From Achromobacter agilis (GTDB lineage Bacteria > Pseudomonadota > Gammaproteobacteria > Burkholderiales > Burkholderiaceae_B): a stretch of 64,000 nucleotides of DNA. Within the stretch, counting starts at the first letter, position 1. Every line of letters starts with the position of its first letter. The notes under the pieces were generated by a model. The model was not told the DNA's origin and searched no databases. It saw only the letters and a program-made list of their open reading frames with translations. Shown here one piece after another: positions 46,840 through 56,284 of this stretch. Both the position numbers and the translations under genes were made by a program. The stretch is taken from positions 186,001 to 250,000 of the forward strand of contig NZ_UFQB01000005.1 of the NCBI RefSeq assembly GCF_900496965.1, given 5' to 3'.

Positions 46840-48150
46840 TTGTCCACCGCTACCCACGCCGGCCTGCAGGGCGCCCAGCGCCCCACGCGCAGCCGGTACC
46901 TCATCATGGTGATGCTGTTCATCACCGTCGTCATTAACTACCTGGACCGCAGCAACCTGTCCATCGCCGCCCCCGCCCTGAAGGACGAGTTCGGCCTGGA
47001 CACGGTGCATGAAGGCCTGATCCTGTCCGCTTTCGGCTGGACCTACGCCGCCATGCAGATCCCCGGCGGCTGGCTGGTGGACCGCGTGTCCCCGCGCCTG
47101 CTGTACGCGGCCGCGCTGATCCTGTGGTCGGCGGCCACGTTCTTCATGGGCTTCGCCGGCAGCTTCGTCATTCTGTTCGTGCTGCGCCTGGCGGTGGGCG
47201 CGCTGGAAGCGCCCGCCTACCCGATCAACAACCGCGTCGTCACCACCTGGTTCCCGGAGCGCGAGCGCGCCACGGCCATCGGCTTCTACACCTCGGGCCA
47301 GTTCGTCGGCCTGGCGTTCCTGACGCCGGTGCTTGCCTGGCTGCAGCACCACTACGGCTGGCACATGGTCTTCGTCAGCACCGGCCTGCTGGGCATCGTC
47401 TGGGGCGTGCTGTGGTTCATGATCTATCGCGAGCCGCGCCAGTTCAAGGGCGCGAACACCGCCGAGATCGAACTGATCCAGCAAGGCGGCGGCGTGGTCG
47501 ACCTGGACCGCCGCGCGCGGGAGAAAAAGGCCCCGTTCAGCTGGAACGACCTGGGCCTGGTAATGAGCAAGCGCAAGCTGTGGGGCGTCTACCTGGGCCA
47601 ATTCTGCCTGACGTCCACGCTGTGGTTCTTCCTGACCTGGTTCCCCACCTATCTGGTGAAATACCGCGGCATGGACTTCATCAAATCCGGGTTCCTGGCG
47701 TCGGTGCCGTTCCTGGCGGCGTTCATCGGCGTGCTGTGCTCGGGCGTGCTGTCCGACTTCCTGATCCGCCGCGGCGCCACCGTCGGCCTGGCGCGCAAGC
47801 TGCCCATCATCCTGGGCCTTTTGATTTCCACGTCCATGATCGGCGCCAATTTCACCGATTCCACGCCCTGGGTCATCTTCTTCCTGGCCGTGGCGTTCTT
47901 CGGCAACGGCCTGGCATCGATCACCTGGTCGCTGGTGTCGACCCTGGCCCCCGTGCGGCTGCTTGGGCTGACAGGCGGCGTGTTCAATTTTGTGGGCAAC
48001 CTGTCGTCGATCTGCACGCCGATCGTGATCGGCTTCCTGGTGACGAAAGAAAGCTTCGCCCCCGCGATCGTGTACGTGTCGTCGCTGGCCCTGCTGGGCG
48101 CGCTGTCGTACATCCTGCTGGTGGGCAAGGTGGAGCGGATCGAGGCCTGA
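46840..48150 (+). CDS. dgoT: MFS transporter, probable D-galactonate permease
   Basis: 436 aa, TTG start eight bases after AAAGAGGAGA. Twelve membrane helices. VVINYLDRSNLSIAAP, RLAVGALEAPAYPINNRVV and WFPERERATAIGFYTSGQF place it in the anion:cation symporter family that includes DgoT and the glucarate transporters. Operon position 29 bases after dgoD supports galactonate uptake. Confidence 0.85.
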   Translation: MSTATHAGLQGAQRPTRSRYLIMVMLFITVVINYLDRSNLSIAAPALKDEFGLDTVHEGLILSAFGWTYAAMQIPGGWLVDRVSPRLLYAAALILWSAATFFMGFAGSFVILFVLRLAVGALEAPAYPINNRVVTTWFPERERATAIGFYTSGQFVGLAFLTPVLAWLQHHYGWHMVFVSTGLLGIVWGVLWFMIYREPRQFKGANTAEIELIQQGGGVVDLDRRAREKKAPFSWNDLGLVMSKRKLWGVYLGQFCLTSTLWFFLTWFPTYLVKYRGMDFIKSGFLASVPFLAAFIGVLCSGVLSDFLIRRGATVGLARKLPIILGLLISTSMIGANFTDSTPWVIFFLAVAFFGNGLASITWSLVSTLAPVRLLGLTGGVFNFVGNLSSICTPIVIGFLVTKESFAPAIVYVSSLALLGALSYILLVGKVERIEA

Positions 48151-48169
48151 GGCCCCTCTCCGGGCCTGC

Positions 48170-49345
48170 CTAGCGCAACAGCGTCTGCGCCAGATGCACC
48201 CAGAAGCTGCCGCCCACCAGGATCAGGTCGTCGTTGAAATCGTAGCCCGCGTTGTGCAGGGCGGCCCCTTCGCCCGCGCCGATGTTGATGTAGCACCCCG
48301 GCACCCGCTGCGCCATGAAGGCGAAGTCATCCGCCGCCAGAATCGGCGGATGATCCACGGCGCAGTCCTCGCCAAAGTGCCGCTGCGCGACTTCGCGGGC
48401 GTCCCGTGTGGGTTCCTCGGCATTCACCAACACGGGATAGCGGGCCCCGGCTTCCTGTATCCGCGCGCTTGCGCCGAAGCAGGCAGCCTGGGCCTGCACG
48501 ATATCCCGGATGCGGGCCAGGATCAGGCTCCGCTGCGCCTCGTCGTAGGTCCTGACCGATAACTTCATTTCGAGTTCGCCCGGGATCACGTTGAACGCGC
48601 TGCCGGCATGGATGCTGGTGACGCTGACGACGGCGCAGTCATGCGGATTGACGTTGCGCGAAACGATTGTCTGCAGCGCCTGGATGATCGACGCTGAAAC
48701 GACGACGGGATCGCACGTAAAGTGCGGCGACGCCGCGTGTCCGCCCTTGCCGCTGACTTCGACGATCATGCTGTCCACGGACGCCATGATCGCTCCGGGC
48801 ACGATAGCCATCTGCCCGAATTTCAAGGTGGGCGTCGGATAGTTGTGCAAGGCGTAGACCGAATCGCAAGGCGCGGCATCGAACAGCCCGTCATTCAGCA
48901 TGGCCAGCGCACCCGCGCCGCCTTCCTCGGCGGGTTGGAAAATCAGATTCAACGTACCGGAGAAGTCGCGGGTTGCCGCCAGGTGCTTGGCGGCGGCCAG
49001 CAGCGTCACCGTGTGACCGTCATGGCCGCAGGCATGCATGATGCCGTCATTCACGCTGGAATAGGACTGCCCGCTGGCCTCGCTGATGGGCAACGCGTCC
49101 ATATCGGCCCGCAAGCCGATAGCTCGCCCGCCCTCCCCGGCCTGCAGCGTTCCTACGCCCCCGGTGCCGCCCACTTCCCGCCGGACCCGGTAGCCCCAGC
49201 GTTCCAGGTAGCCCGCGACGATTGCGCTGGTGCGCCGCTCTTGATAGCCCAGCTCCGGGTGCTGATGGATATCATGGCGGATGCGCTTCATTTCATCGAA
49301 TGAATCGAGCAAGCCGGGCACGATGCCGCGATGCGATCCTTTCAT
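48170..49345 (-). CDS. M20 family amidohydrolase
   Basis: 391 aa. Two-metal peptidase/amidohydrolase of the hippurate hydrolase type: IRHDIHQHPELGYQE, GLRADMDALPI, Cys106 and His108 in MHACGHDGH, FQPAEEGGAGA, and the dimerisation-domain VSGKGGHAASPH. It lies 54 bases after the MHS transporter gene, probably in one unit, so the substrate is probably an N-acyl amino acid taken up by that transporter. Confidence 0.88.
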   Translation of the reverse strand: MKGSHRGIVPGLLDSFDEMKRIRHDIHQHPELGYQERRTSAIVAGYLERWGYRVRREVGGTGGVGTLQAGEGGRAIGLRADMDALPISEASGQSYSSVNDGIMHACGHDGHTVTLLAAAKHLAATRDFSGTLNLIFQPAEEGGAGALAMLNDGLFDAAPCDSVYALHNYPTPTLKFGQMAIVPGAIMASVDSMIVEVSGKGGHAASPHFTCDPVVVSASIIQALQTIVSRNVNPHDCAVVSVTSIHAGSAFNVIPGELEMKLSVRTYDEAQRSLILARIRDIVQAQAACFGASARIQEAGARYPVLVNAEEPTRDAREVAQRHFGEDCAVDHPPILAADDFAFMAQRVPGCYINIGAGEGAALHNAGYDFNDDLILVGGSFWVHLAQTLLR

Positions 49346-49399
49346 GGATTCAACTCCCTATTCTGAAAACTGGCGGTTGTGCCCGCATGACGATCCCGG

Positions 49400-50704
49400 T
49401 CATTGGCCGCGACGCTCCTTGAACAGGCAGGTGGCGACCAGGCTGATGGCCAGCATGCCGATCACATACCACGCGGGCGCCATGGAATTGCCGGTCGTCT
49501 TCAGCAGCCACGTCACGACCACTTGCGCCGAGCCTCCGAAGATCGTGACGCCGAACGAATAGATCATGGAAACCCCCGTCGCCCTCACGGCTCGCGGCAG
49601 GGCCTCGGCGATCAGCATGGTGCTGGTCAGTACGTTGATGCCAAGCGCCACGATGAGCAACATGCGGAAAACGACGGCCAGCCAGAGGTAGCCGGGAATC
49701 TCCAGCATCCGGAACGTCGGGTAGGCCATCGCCATGCCGATCAGGATCGACAGGATCATGGCCTTTTTGCTGTTCTTGAAGCGGTCCACGTACCTGCCGG
49801 TGAAATAGACCGCGACCACCTGCACGATCGAGGCGAGGCAGCTGAACAGATAGGCCGTGGACGCCTCGATGTGGTGGGTCTGCATCATGTAGGTCGGCAT
49901 GTAGAACAGCACGATGTACACCATCACGGTGCCCGACATGATCATCAGAATGCCCAGCACCAGATCGCGCGTATGGTCCGTCAGAACCGTCCGGACCGGG
50001 GTTTTCTTCTTGGCGGCGCTGGCGTCTCCCGCATAGGTTTCCTCGATATGGCGCCGGATGTAGACGCCGACCGGCACAATCAGCAGCCCCAGGATGAAAG
50101 GCACGCGCCAGCCCCAGGAATAGAGCGCCTCTTCGGACAGCGTCGAGGTCAGCAGCAGCCCCAGCGACGCGCCCAGCAAGGCGGCGATTCCCTGGCTGAT
50201 CGATTGCCAGCTGACGAAGAACCCGCGCTGGTTGGCGCCAGCCGATTCCAGCAGCAGCGTCGTGGCGGCGCCGACTTCCCCGCCCGCCGCGAATCCCTGC
50301 AATAGGCGGCCCGCAACGATCAGGCACGGCGCCAGTATCCCGATCTGCGCATGGGTGGGTGCAAACGCGATCAGGGCGGTGCCCATGCCCATCAGCATGA
50401 TGGTCGCCATCATGGCGGCCTTTCTACCCTTGCGGTCCGCGTAGGCGCCCAGCACCATGCTGCCCAGCGGCCGCATGATGAAGCCCACGCCGAAGACAGC
50501 GACCGCCATCAACAGCGAGCCGTAGTTGGATTCGCTTGGGAAGTACAGCTTGCCGATCACCGCGGCGAAAAAGCTGTAAACCGTGAAATCGAAAATCTCC
50601 AGCCCGTTGCCAAGGCTGGCGCCCATGATCGTCCGTCGATTGCCTGCCCTGCTATCGAGCGCTGTCTCGATGGTCCTGTTTGCCGCTACTGCCGTCGCTT
50701 CCAC
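49400..50704 (-). CDS. MFS transporter, metabolite:H+ symporter (MHS) family
   Basis: 434 aa, twelve helices. GNGLEIFDFTVYSFFAAVIG, MRPLGSMVLGAYADRKGRKAAM and GFAAGGEVGAATTLLLESA are the MHS pattern shared with citrate, alpha-ketoglutarate and shikimate carriers. It is upstream of the M20 gene, and its own promoter region carries a TTGTATATACAA palindrome. Confidence 0.88.
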   Translation of the reverse strand: MEATAVAANRTIETALDSRAGNRRTIMGASLGNGLEIFDFTVYSFFAAVIGKLYFPSESNYGSLLMAVAVFGVGFIMRPLGSMVLGAYADRKGRKAAMMATIMLMGMGTALIAFAPTHAQIGILAPCLIVAGRLLQGFAAGGEVGAATTLLLESAGANQRGFFVSWQSISQGIAALLGASLGLLLTSTLSEEALYSWGWRVPFILGLLIVPVGVYIRRHIEETYAGDASAAKKKTPVRTVLTDHTRDLVLGILMIMSGTVMVYIVLFYMPTYMMQTHHIEASTAYLFSCLASIVQVVAVYFTGRYVDRFKNSKKAMILSILIGMAMAYPTFRMLEIPGYLWLAVVFRMLLIVALGINVLTSTMLIAEALPRAVRATGVSMIYSFGVTIFGGSAQVVVTWLLKTTGNSMAPAWYVIGMLAISLVATCLFKERRGQ

Positions 50705-50747
50705 GGATTCCCCTTCATTCGATTCGCTGCAATTTCTGCGCTTGATC

Positions 50748-50759
50748 TTGTATATACAA
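50748..50759. promoter_or_regulatory. Perfect 12-bp palindrome TTGTATATACAA
   Basis: It lies 44 bases upstream of the MHS transporter start. The form is typical of GntR-family operators (TTGTATATACAA-like). No GntR gene is in the window, so the regulator would act from elsewhere. Confidence 0.55.
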
Positions 50760-50877
50760 TACTAGACAAGCCAAGCATGAATGCAACTTAGGGAAAACGT
50801 GGAACCTCTCTTTGGTTGATAAAAAACAAGACTGAGTTACTGCTCATCCCCGATGAACCAACACCGGCCCCAGGGGC

Positions 50878-50907
50878 AAAAAAAGGCCGCGTCCAAGACG
50901 CGGCCTT
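50878..50907 (-). terminator. Rho-independent terminator of the DHA1 transporter gene
   Basis: AAGGCCGCGT and ACGCGGCCTT pair around CCAAG, with an A-run at 50878-50884 that reads as the T-tract on the minus strand. It begins 20 bases after the stop codon at 50927. Confidence 0.85.
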
Positions 50908-50926
50908 CAGGCTTGGCTGACTTGAA

Positions 50927-52126
50927 TCAGCAACCCTGCATTTCCAGCTTGCGGCGCCGCACGTTGCCGGCGCGCTGCAGCAGCACCAGCGCCAGGCCCG
51001 CCGCCGCAATGACCGCGCCGGCGATCGGCACGGCGGCATAGCCCAGGCCGGCGGAGATCACGGCGCCGCCCGCCGCGGCGCCCACCGCGTTGCCCAGGTT
51101 GAAGGCGCCGACGTTCACGGAAGAGGCCAGGCCGGGCGCATCCTTGGCGGCGCGCATCACGCCCATCTGGAGCGGAGGCACCACGGCGAAGGTCGCCACG
51201 CCGAAAATCAACAGGGAAATCGCCGCGCCGGCCTGCGTCGATGCAATCCACGGGAAGGCCAGCAGATCGACGATGACCAGCGTCAGGAAGGCGATCAGCG
51301 TGCCGTCCAGCGAGCGGTCCGCCATACGGCCGCCCACGCCGTTGCCCAGCGTGAAGCCCAGGCCGACCAGCACCAGCATGCCGGTGATGAAGGCGGGCGA
51401 GGCGCCCGTGATGTCGGCCAGGGTCGGGGCGATGTAGGTGTACAGCGTGAACATCGCGCCCGCTCCCAGCACGGTCGTCAGCAAAGCCATCAGCACGACC
51501 GGGCTCTTCAGCACGGACAGTTCGCGGCCCACGTTGGGACGGCTGCCGGCTTCGCCCGCCGGCAGGGCCCGCCACAGCGCCAGCATGGCGATCAGGCCCA
51601 GCCCGGCGGTGGCGACGAACGACATGCGCCAGCCGATCGCCTGCCCCAGCCAGGTGGCGGCGGGCACCCCGCCCACGTTGGCGATGGTCAGGCCCATGAA
51701 CATCGTCGCCACCGCGCTCGCCTGCTTGTGGCGCGGCACCACGCTGGCGGCGACCAGCGAGCCCAGGCCGAAGAACGCACCGTGGTTCAGGCTGGTCACC
51801 AGGCGGGCCAGCAGCAGCGTCGTGTAGTTAGGCGACAGCGCCGACAGCACGTTGCCGATGGTGAAGATGGCCATCAACAGGATCAGCGCCTTGCGCTTGG
51901 ACCAGCGCGAGAAGGCCAGGGTCATCAGGGGCGCGCCGACCATCACGCCGATCGCGTAGGCGCTGATCAGCATCCCTGCGCTGGGAATGGATACGTTCAC
52001 GCCCTCGGCGATGACGGGCAAGAGGCCCATGGGGGAAAACTCGGTCACGCCGATGCCGAACGCGCCGACGGCTAGCGCCAACAATGGCAGGCCGGCCTTC
52101 ACCGGTTGAGTGTCTTTGGGGGTCAT
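50927..52126 (-). CDS. MFS transporter, DHA1 (AraJ/arabinose-efflux) type
   Basis: 399 aa from ATG at 52126 with GAGGAAA upstream. Twelve helices; LAVGAFGIGVTEFSPMGLLP, ISAYAIGVMVGAPLMT and NHGAFFGLGSLVAASVVP match the AraJ/YdhP-type group of exporters. It ends in a short basic tail. The exported compound is unknown. Confidence 0.86.
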   Translation of the reverse strand: MTPKDTQPVKAGLPLLALAVGAFGIGVTEFSPMGLLPVIAEGVNVSIPSAGMLISAYAIGVMVGAPLMTLAFSRWSKRKALILLMAIFTIGNVLSALSPNYTTLLLARLVTSLNHGAFFGLGSLVAASVVPRHKQASAVATMFMGLTIANVGGVPAATWLGQAIGWRMSFVATAGLGLIAMLALWRALPAGEAGSRPNVGRELSVLKSPVVLMALLTTVLGAGAMFTLYTYIAPTLADITGASPAFITGMLVLVGLGFTLGNGVGGRMADRSLDGTLIAFLTLVIVDLLAFPWIASTQAGAAISLLIFGVATFAVVPPLQMGVMRAAKDAPGLASSVNVGAFNLGNAVGAAAGGAVISAGLGYAAVPIAGAVIAAAGLALVLLQRAGNVRRRKLEMQGC

Positions 52127-52287
52127 GCGGATTTCCTCGGTTCGAAAGCGCCGACCGGGAGTTCGGGATTGCGCCAGCGGTTGGGAGCTGGCGCATCGAC
52201 GGGGCCGATCGGAAGACAGGCGGCCAGTATGCCGCGTCCATCCTTGCGGGAATAGGGGTAAACCAGCGAAAAACTTTTGACTTGGAG

Positions 52288-53061
52288 TCACAAATACCCC
52301 AGCAGCCGTTCCGTCTCGCGGGCCAGCGCGACCAGCCTGGGGCCGATGTCGGCCGCCCGCTCGCGGTAGGGCCCGTCATTGGCGGGCACGCCGCAGTTGA
52401 AGACGTAAAGCAGCGACTGGTGAGGCCGGCCCAACGGGGCGGCGAAGCCGTAGGCGTCGGGACGCCATTGCAGGTTGTTGCCGCAATAGCCCTTGCGCTC
52501 CAGGTCGCGGCGGGCCGCCGCCAGCGTGGGGAAATGGGCTTCGTAATGGGCGGGATCGGCAACGCGCAGCTGGTTCAGCACCGCCGCGCGCTCCTCGTCG
52601 GAAGCCCGGGCCAGCCAGGCCTTGCCGGCGGCGCTGGACAGCAGGGGCAGCGAGGCGCCGATATCGGGGCGGGTCTGCAGGGCCTCGTTCGACCGGGCCG
52701 TTTCCACGTACACCATTTGCAGGCGGTCGCGCACCACCAGCGACACCGCGCCGCGCGCATGATCGGCAAGCTGCTTCATCAGCGGGCGCGCCAGTTGGCG
52801 GATCTGCATGCTGGCCAGCAAGGGATAACTCAACGCCAGCACCGACGCGCCCAGGCGGTAGCGGGCGGGCTCGCCTTCGCGCTGCAGGAAACCCAGCTCG
52901 ACCAAGGTGTGTGTCAGGCGGGCCACGGCGCTGCGCGACAGGCCGGTCTGCTGCGCGAAATCCTTGTTGGCCAGCACGGGCCGGTCCGCCCGGAAGCAGG
53001 CCAGGATATCGATGCCGCGCGCCAGCGTGGTGGTGAATTCGCGGTCGCGCTCATGCCCCAT
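52288..53061 (-). CDS. IclR-family regulator (first of tandem pair)
   Basis: 257 aa. Helix-turn-helix NKDFAQQTGLSRSAVARLTHT, effector domain from about residue 80 with RYRLGASVLALSYPLLASM and the ligand-pocket GYCGNNLQWRPD. It starts inside the end of its paralogue (11-base overlap), so both are translated from one message. The likely target is the divergent acyl-CoA operon at 54 kb. Confidence 0.88.
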   Translation of the reverse strand: MGHERDREFTTTLARGIDILACFRADRPVLANKDFAQQTGLSRSAVARLTHTLVELGFLQREGEPARYRLGASVLALSYPLLASMQIRQLARPLMKQLADHARGAVSLVVRDRLQMVYVETARSNEALQTRPDIGASLPLLSSAAGKAWLARASDEERAAVLNQLRVADPAHYEAHFPTLAAARRDLERKGYCGNNLQWRPDAYGFAAPLGRPHQSLLYVFNCGVPANDGPYRERAADIGPRLVALARETERLLGYL

Positions 53062-53848
53062 CGCCGCGCTCCATCATTTTCTCGACGCGCGCGGCCAGAG
53101 TCAGCAGGCGCGGCGCGATGCGGCCGCGCGGGTCGCCGGGGCGCAGCCGCGCCACCGGCACGCCGCAATTGAAGACCAGCGCCTGGCCATCGACCCGCAA
53201 GCGCATGGGCACCGCAACCGCATGCACGTCCGAATGCCAATCGCCCTGCCCAACGCAATACCCGTACTCTGCGTAATCACGCCGCGCCTGCTCCCAGTCC
53301 GGCGCGTAGCGCCGCCAGGCCGCCGGGTCCTGCCGCCGCAAGGTTTCCAGCACGGGCTCGGCCTCGCCGCCGGCGCCTTGCGCCAGCCAGGCACGGCCCA
53401 TCGCGGACGGCAGCAAGGGCAGCAGGGCCCCGATGTCGGGCCGGAACGACACGGCATCGTGCCCGCGGCAGGTTTCCAGGTAGACCATGTTCAGCCCGTG
53501 ATGCATGCCCAGGGAGGCGGACCCGCCCGCCGCGTCGGCCAGCCGTTTCATCAACGGACGCGCCAGTTGACGGACCTTGATGCTGGCCAGCAGCGGATAG
53601 CTCAACGACAGCACGGCCGGCCCCAGGCGGTAGCGGCGCAGGCCGCCGTCGTAGCGCAGCAGGCCGCGCTGCATCAGCGTGGTGGTGAGCCGGGAGATGG
53701 TGGCCTTGGACAGGCCGGTGCGGTCGGCCAATTCCCGGTTGCTGAGGGCCGACTCGCCGTGGCGGAAGGCCTGCAGCACGGACAGCCCATGCGCCAGCGT
53801 GGTGGCGAAGGCGGGGTCGGCATGGCGCTCGCCTGGGCGGGAAGTCAT
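53051..53848 (-). CDS. IclR-family regulator (second of tandem pair)
   Basis: 265 aa from ATG at 53848, with AGGAC upstream. It aligns with the 52288 gene over its full length (NRELADRTGLSKATISRLTTT; YRLGPAVLSLSYPLLASIKV; GYCVGQGDWHSDVHAVAVP; ALVFNCGVP), so the pair arose by duplication. It is 202 bases from the divergent acyl-CoA dehydrogenase start, the natural place for control of that operon. Confidence 0.88.
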   Translation of the reverse strand: MTSRPGERHADPAFATTLAHGLSVLQAFRHGESALSNRELADRTGLSKATISRLTTTLMQRGLLRYDGGLRRYRLGPAVLSLSYPLLASIKVRQLARPLMKRLADAAGGSASLGMHHGLNMVYLETCRGHDAVSFRPDIGALLPLLPSAMGRAWLAQGAGGEAEPVLETLRRQDPAAWRRYAPDWEQARRDYAEYGYCVGQGDWHSDVHAVAVPMRLRVDGQALVFNCGVPVARLRPGDPRGRIAPRLLTLAARVEKMMERGDGA

Positions 53849-54050
53849 GGTCGCTGTCCTGGATTCGGGGCCGCCCGGAAGCGCGGCCCGTCCCGCCGAT
53901 GATAGAGCAGGACCCGATTGAGGGGCGCACACGGCATTCAAGATAGCGAAACACTTGTCTCATATCTGCCAGCCTTTTGCTAGCCTGGATTCAACACGGC
54001 GCCATGACGGACAGGAAAGGCACGGCGCCCCGACAACACGGAGACTAGCC

Positions 54051-55217
54051 ATGATCAGGGACCCCGACGGATTCCCCCAATTCCTCGACTCGCTGCGCCG
54101 CTACGTGCGCGAACGGCTGGCGCCGCGCGAGGCCGAAGTCGCCCGATTGGACGAGGTGCCGCAGGATCTGGTGGCCGACATGGCCGCCCAGGGCCTGTTC
54201 GGCTATTCGATCCCGGAGCAGTATGGCGGCGCGGGCATGACGACCGAAGAGCTGGTTCTGGCCGCCATGGAACTGTCGCAGTGCTCGGTGGCGTTCCGCG
54301 CCCGGGTCGGCACCAATACCGGCATCGGCTCCGAGGCGCTGGTGGCCGACGGCACCGATGAACAGAAGGCCCGCTACCTGCCGCGGCTGGCCTCCGGCGA
54401 ACTGACCGGCTGCTTCGCGCTGACCGAGCCGCAAGCCGGATCCGACGCCACCGCGCTGCGCACGACCGCCGTGCGCGACGGCGACCACTACGTGCTGAAC
54501 GGCGAGAAGTGCTTCATCACGAACGCGCCGCTGGCCGGCCTCTTCACCGTCATGGCGCGCACCGATCCCGACGCGCCGGGCGCCAAGGGCATCACCGCCT
54601 TCATCGTGGAACGCGGCACGCCGGGCCTGTCTACCGGGCAGCCCTACGACAAGATGGGCCAGGCCGGATCGCCCGTGTCCGCCGTGCACTTCCAGGATTG
54701 CCGCGTGCCGGCCGCGAACATCATCGGCGGCAGCGAGGGCATGGGCTTCAAGACCGCCATGAAGGTTTTGAACAAGCAGCGCATCCATCTGGCGGCGCTG
54801 TGCATCGGCCCGGCGATCCGCATGCTGGACGACACGCTGCGCTTCGTGGCCGAACGCCAGCAGTTCGGCAAGCCGCTGATGGATTTCCAGCTGATCCAGG
54901 CCATGCTGGCCGATTGCCAGACCGAAATCCAGGCGGCCCGCGCGCTGGTGTTGCAGACCGCCCGCGAACGCGACGAAGGCCGCGACGTGACACTGAACGC
55001 ATCGATCTGCAAGTACTTCTCTTCCGAGATGTGCGGCCGCGTGGCGGACCGCTGCGTGCAGATGCATGGCGGCTACGGCTACATCGCCGACCACGGCATC
55101 GAACGCTTCTACCGGGACGTGCGCCTGTTCCGCCTGTACGAGGGCACCAGCCAGATCCACCAATTGACCATTGCCCGCCATACGCTGACCCAGGCGGGCT
55201 ACACGCCCGGCCGCTAG
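54051..55217 (+). CDS. Acyl-CoA dehydrogenase
   Basis: 388 aa from ATG at 54051 with GGAGAC upstream. FAD-dependent alpha,beta-dehydrogenase: GCFALTEPQAGSDATAL, YVLNGEKCFITNA, RQQFGKPLMDFQLIQ and the C-terminal QMHGGYGYIADHGIERFYRD with YEGTSQIH. Complete length. First gene of the operon opposite the IclR pair; the chain specificity is unknown. Confidence 0.92.
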   Translation: MIRDPDGFPQFLDSLRRYVRERLAPREAEVARLDEVPQDLVADMAAQGLFGYSIPEQYGGAGMTTEELVLAAMELSQCSVAFRARVGTNTGIGSEALVADGTDEQKARYLPRLASGELTGCFALTEPQAGSDATALRTTAVRDGDHYVLNGEKCFITNAPLAGLFTVMARTDPDAPGAKGITAFIVERGTPGLSTGQPYDKMGQAGSPVSAVHFQDCRVPAANIIGGSEGMGFKTAMKVLNKQRIHLAALCIGPAIRMLDDTLRFVAERQQFGKPLMDFQLIQAMLADCQTEIQAARALVLQTARERDEGRDVTLNASICKYFSSEMCGRVADRCVQMHGGYGYIADHGIERFYRDVRLFRLYEGTSQIHQLTIARHTLTQAGYTPGR

Positions 55218-55280
55218 GCCGGACACAACGGGACCGCAGCCGCGAGAAGCCGGCGGCCCGCACAACCAAAGGAGACTTCC

Positions 55281-56264
55281 ATGCTGCACAAGCACCTGCC
55301 GAAATGGATCGCGGCCATGGCTGCCGCGTTCACCTGCGCCGCGCTGCCGCCCCAGGCCGCGGCCGCCTATCCCGACAAGCCCGTAAGGCTGATCGTCCCG
55401 TTCGCCCCGGGCGGCTCCACCGACATCCTTGGACGCCTGCTGGCCGAAGCGCTGCATCCGATCCTGGGCCAGCCCGTCATCGTGGAGAACAAACCCGGCG
55501 CCGGCGGCAACATCGGCGGGGACTTCGTGGCCCGGGCCGCGCCCGACGGCTACACGCTGCTTCTGGCGGCGGCGGGCCCCACCGTCATCAATCCCAGCCT
55601 GTACGCCAACATGCCGTTCAATCCGGCCAAGGACCTGGCGCCCATCAGCTGCCTGGAGCGCGAGCACAACCTGATGGTGGTGACGAAATCCATGCCGGTG
55701 AAGAACCTGCAGGAGTTCCTGCAATACGCGCGCAGCCATCCCGGCAAGCTGTCTTTCGGATCGCCGGGCAACGGCTCGCCCGCGCAGCTGGCCGGCGAAC
55801 TGCTCAAGCAGCAGGCCGGGCTGCAGGCGGAACACGTGCCGTACAAGGGCACGGGGCCCGCCATCACCGACCTGGTGGCCGGCCATATCGACTTCATGAT
55901 CGACAACATGCCGGCGCTGCTGCCGCAGGTCAAGGCCGGCAGCCTGCGCGCGCTGGCCGTGCCCAGCGACCAGCGCGCCACCGCCGCGCCCGACATCCCC
56001 ACCTTCGACGAAGCGGGCCAGAAGGGCTTCGTGGTGATGGCATGGAAGGGCTTGATGGCGCCCGCCGGCACCGACGCCGCGGTCATCGAGCGGCTGCACG
56101 CGGCAGTGGTCAAGGCGTTGCAAGACCCGAGGCTGCGCGCCCGCTTCCAGGAACTGGGCGCCGAACCGCTGGGCAGCTCCCCGGCCGAGTTCGCCAAGCA
56201 GATCGCGGATGAAACCGCCTGGTGGGGCAAGCTGGTGCAGTCCACCGGCACCCGCATCCAATAG
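55281..56264 (+). CDS. Bug-family (TctC) periplasmic solute receptor
   Basis: 327 aa, ATG after AAAGGAGA. The signal peptide ends PPQAAAAYP. The Bug signature includes YPDKPVRLIVPFAPGGSTDI, ENKPGAGGNIGGDFVARAAP and APDIPTFDEAGQKGF. It follows the first acyl-CoA dehydrogenase and probably binds the carboxylate degraded by this operon. Confidence 0.92.
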   Translation: MLHKHLPKWIAAMAAAFTCAALPPQAAAAYPDKPVRLIVPFAPGGSTDILGRLLAEALHPILGQPVIVENKPGAGGNIGGDFVARAAPDGYTLLLAAAGPTVINPSLYANMPFNPAKDLAPISCLEREHNLMVVTKSMPVKNLQEFLQYARSHPGKLSFGSPGNGSPAQLAGELLKQQAGLQAEHVPYKGTGPAITDLVAGHIDFMIDNMPALLPQVKAGSLRALAVPSDQRATAAPDIPTFDEAGQKGFVVMAWKGLMAPAGTDAAVIERLHAAVVKALQDPRLRARFQELGAEPLGSSPAEFAKQIADETAWWGKLVQSTGTRIQ

Positions 56265-56284
56265 GCGCAAGCCGGGAGACAGCC

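Noticed and set aside
48150-48167. Hairpin AGGCCC/GGGCCT after the galactonate transporter
   Set aside because: Only six pairs and no T-tract; too weak to call a terminator.
54045-56270. 741-codon minus-strand frame
   Set aside because: It covers a clear acyl-CoA dehydrogenase and a Bug receptor in antisense; a high-GC shadow.
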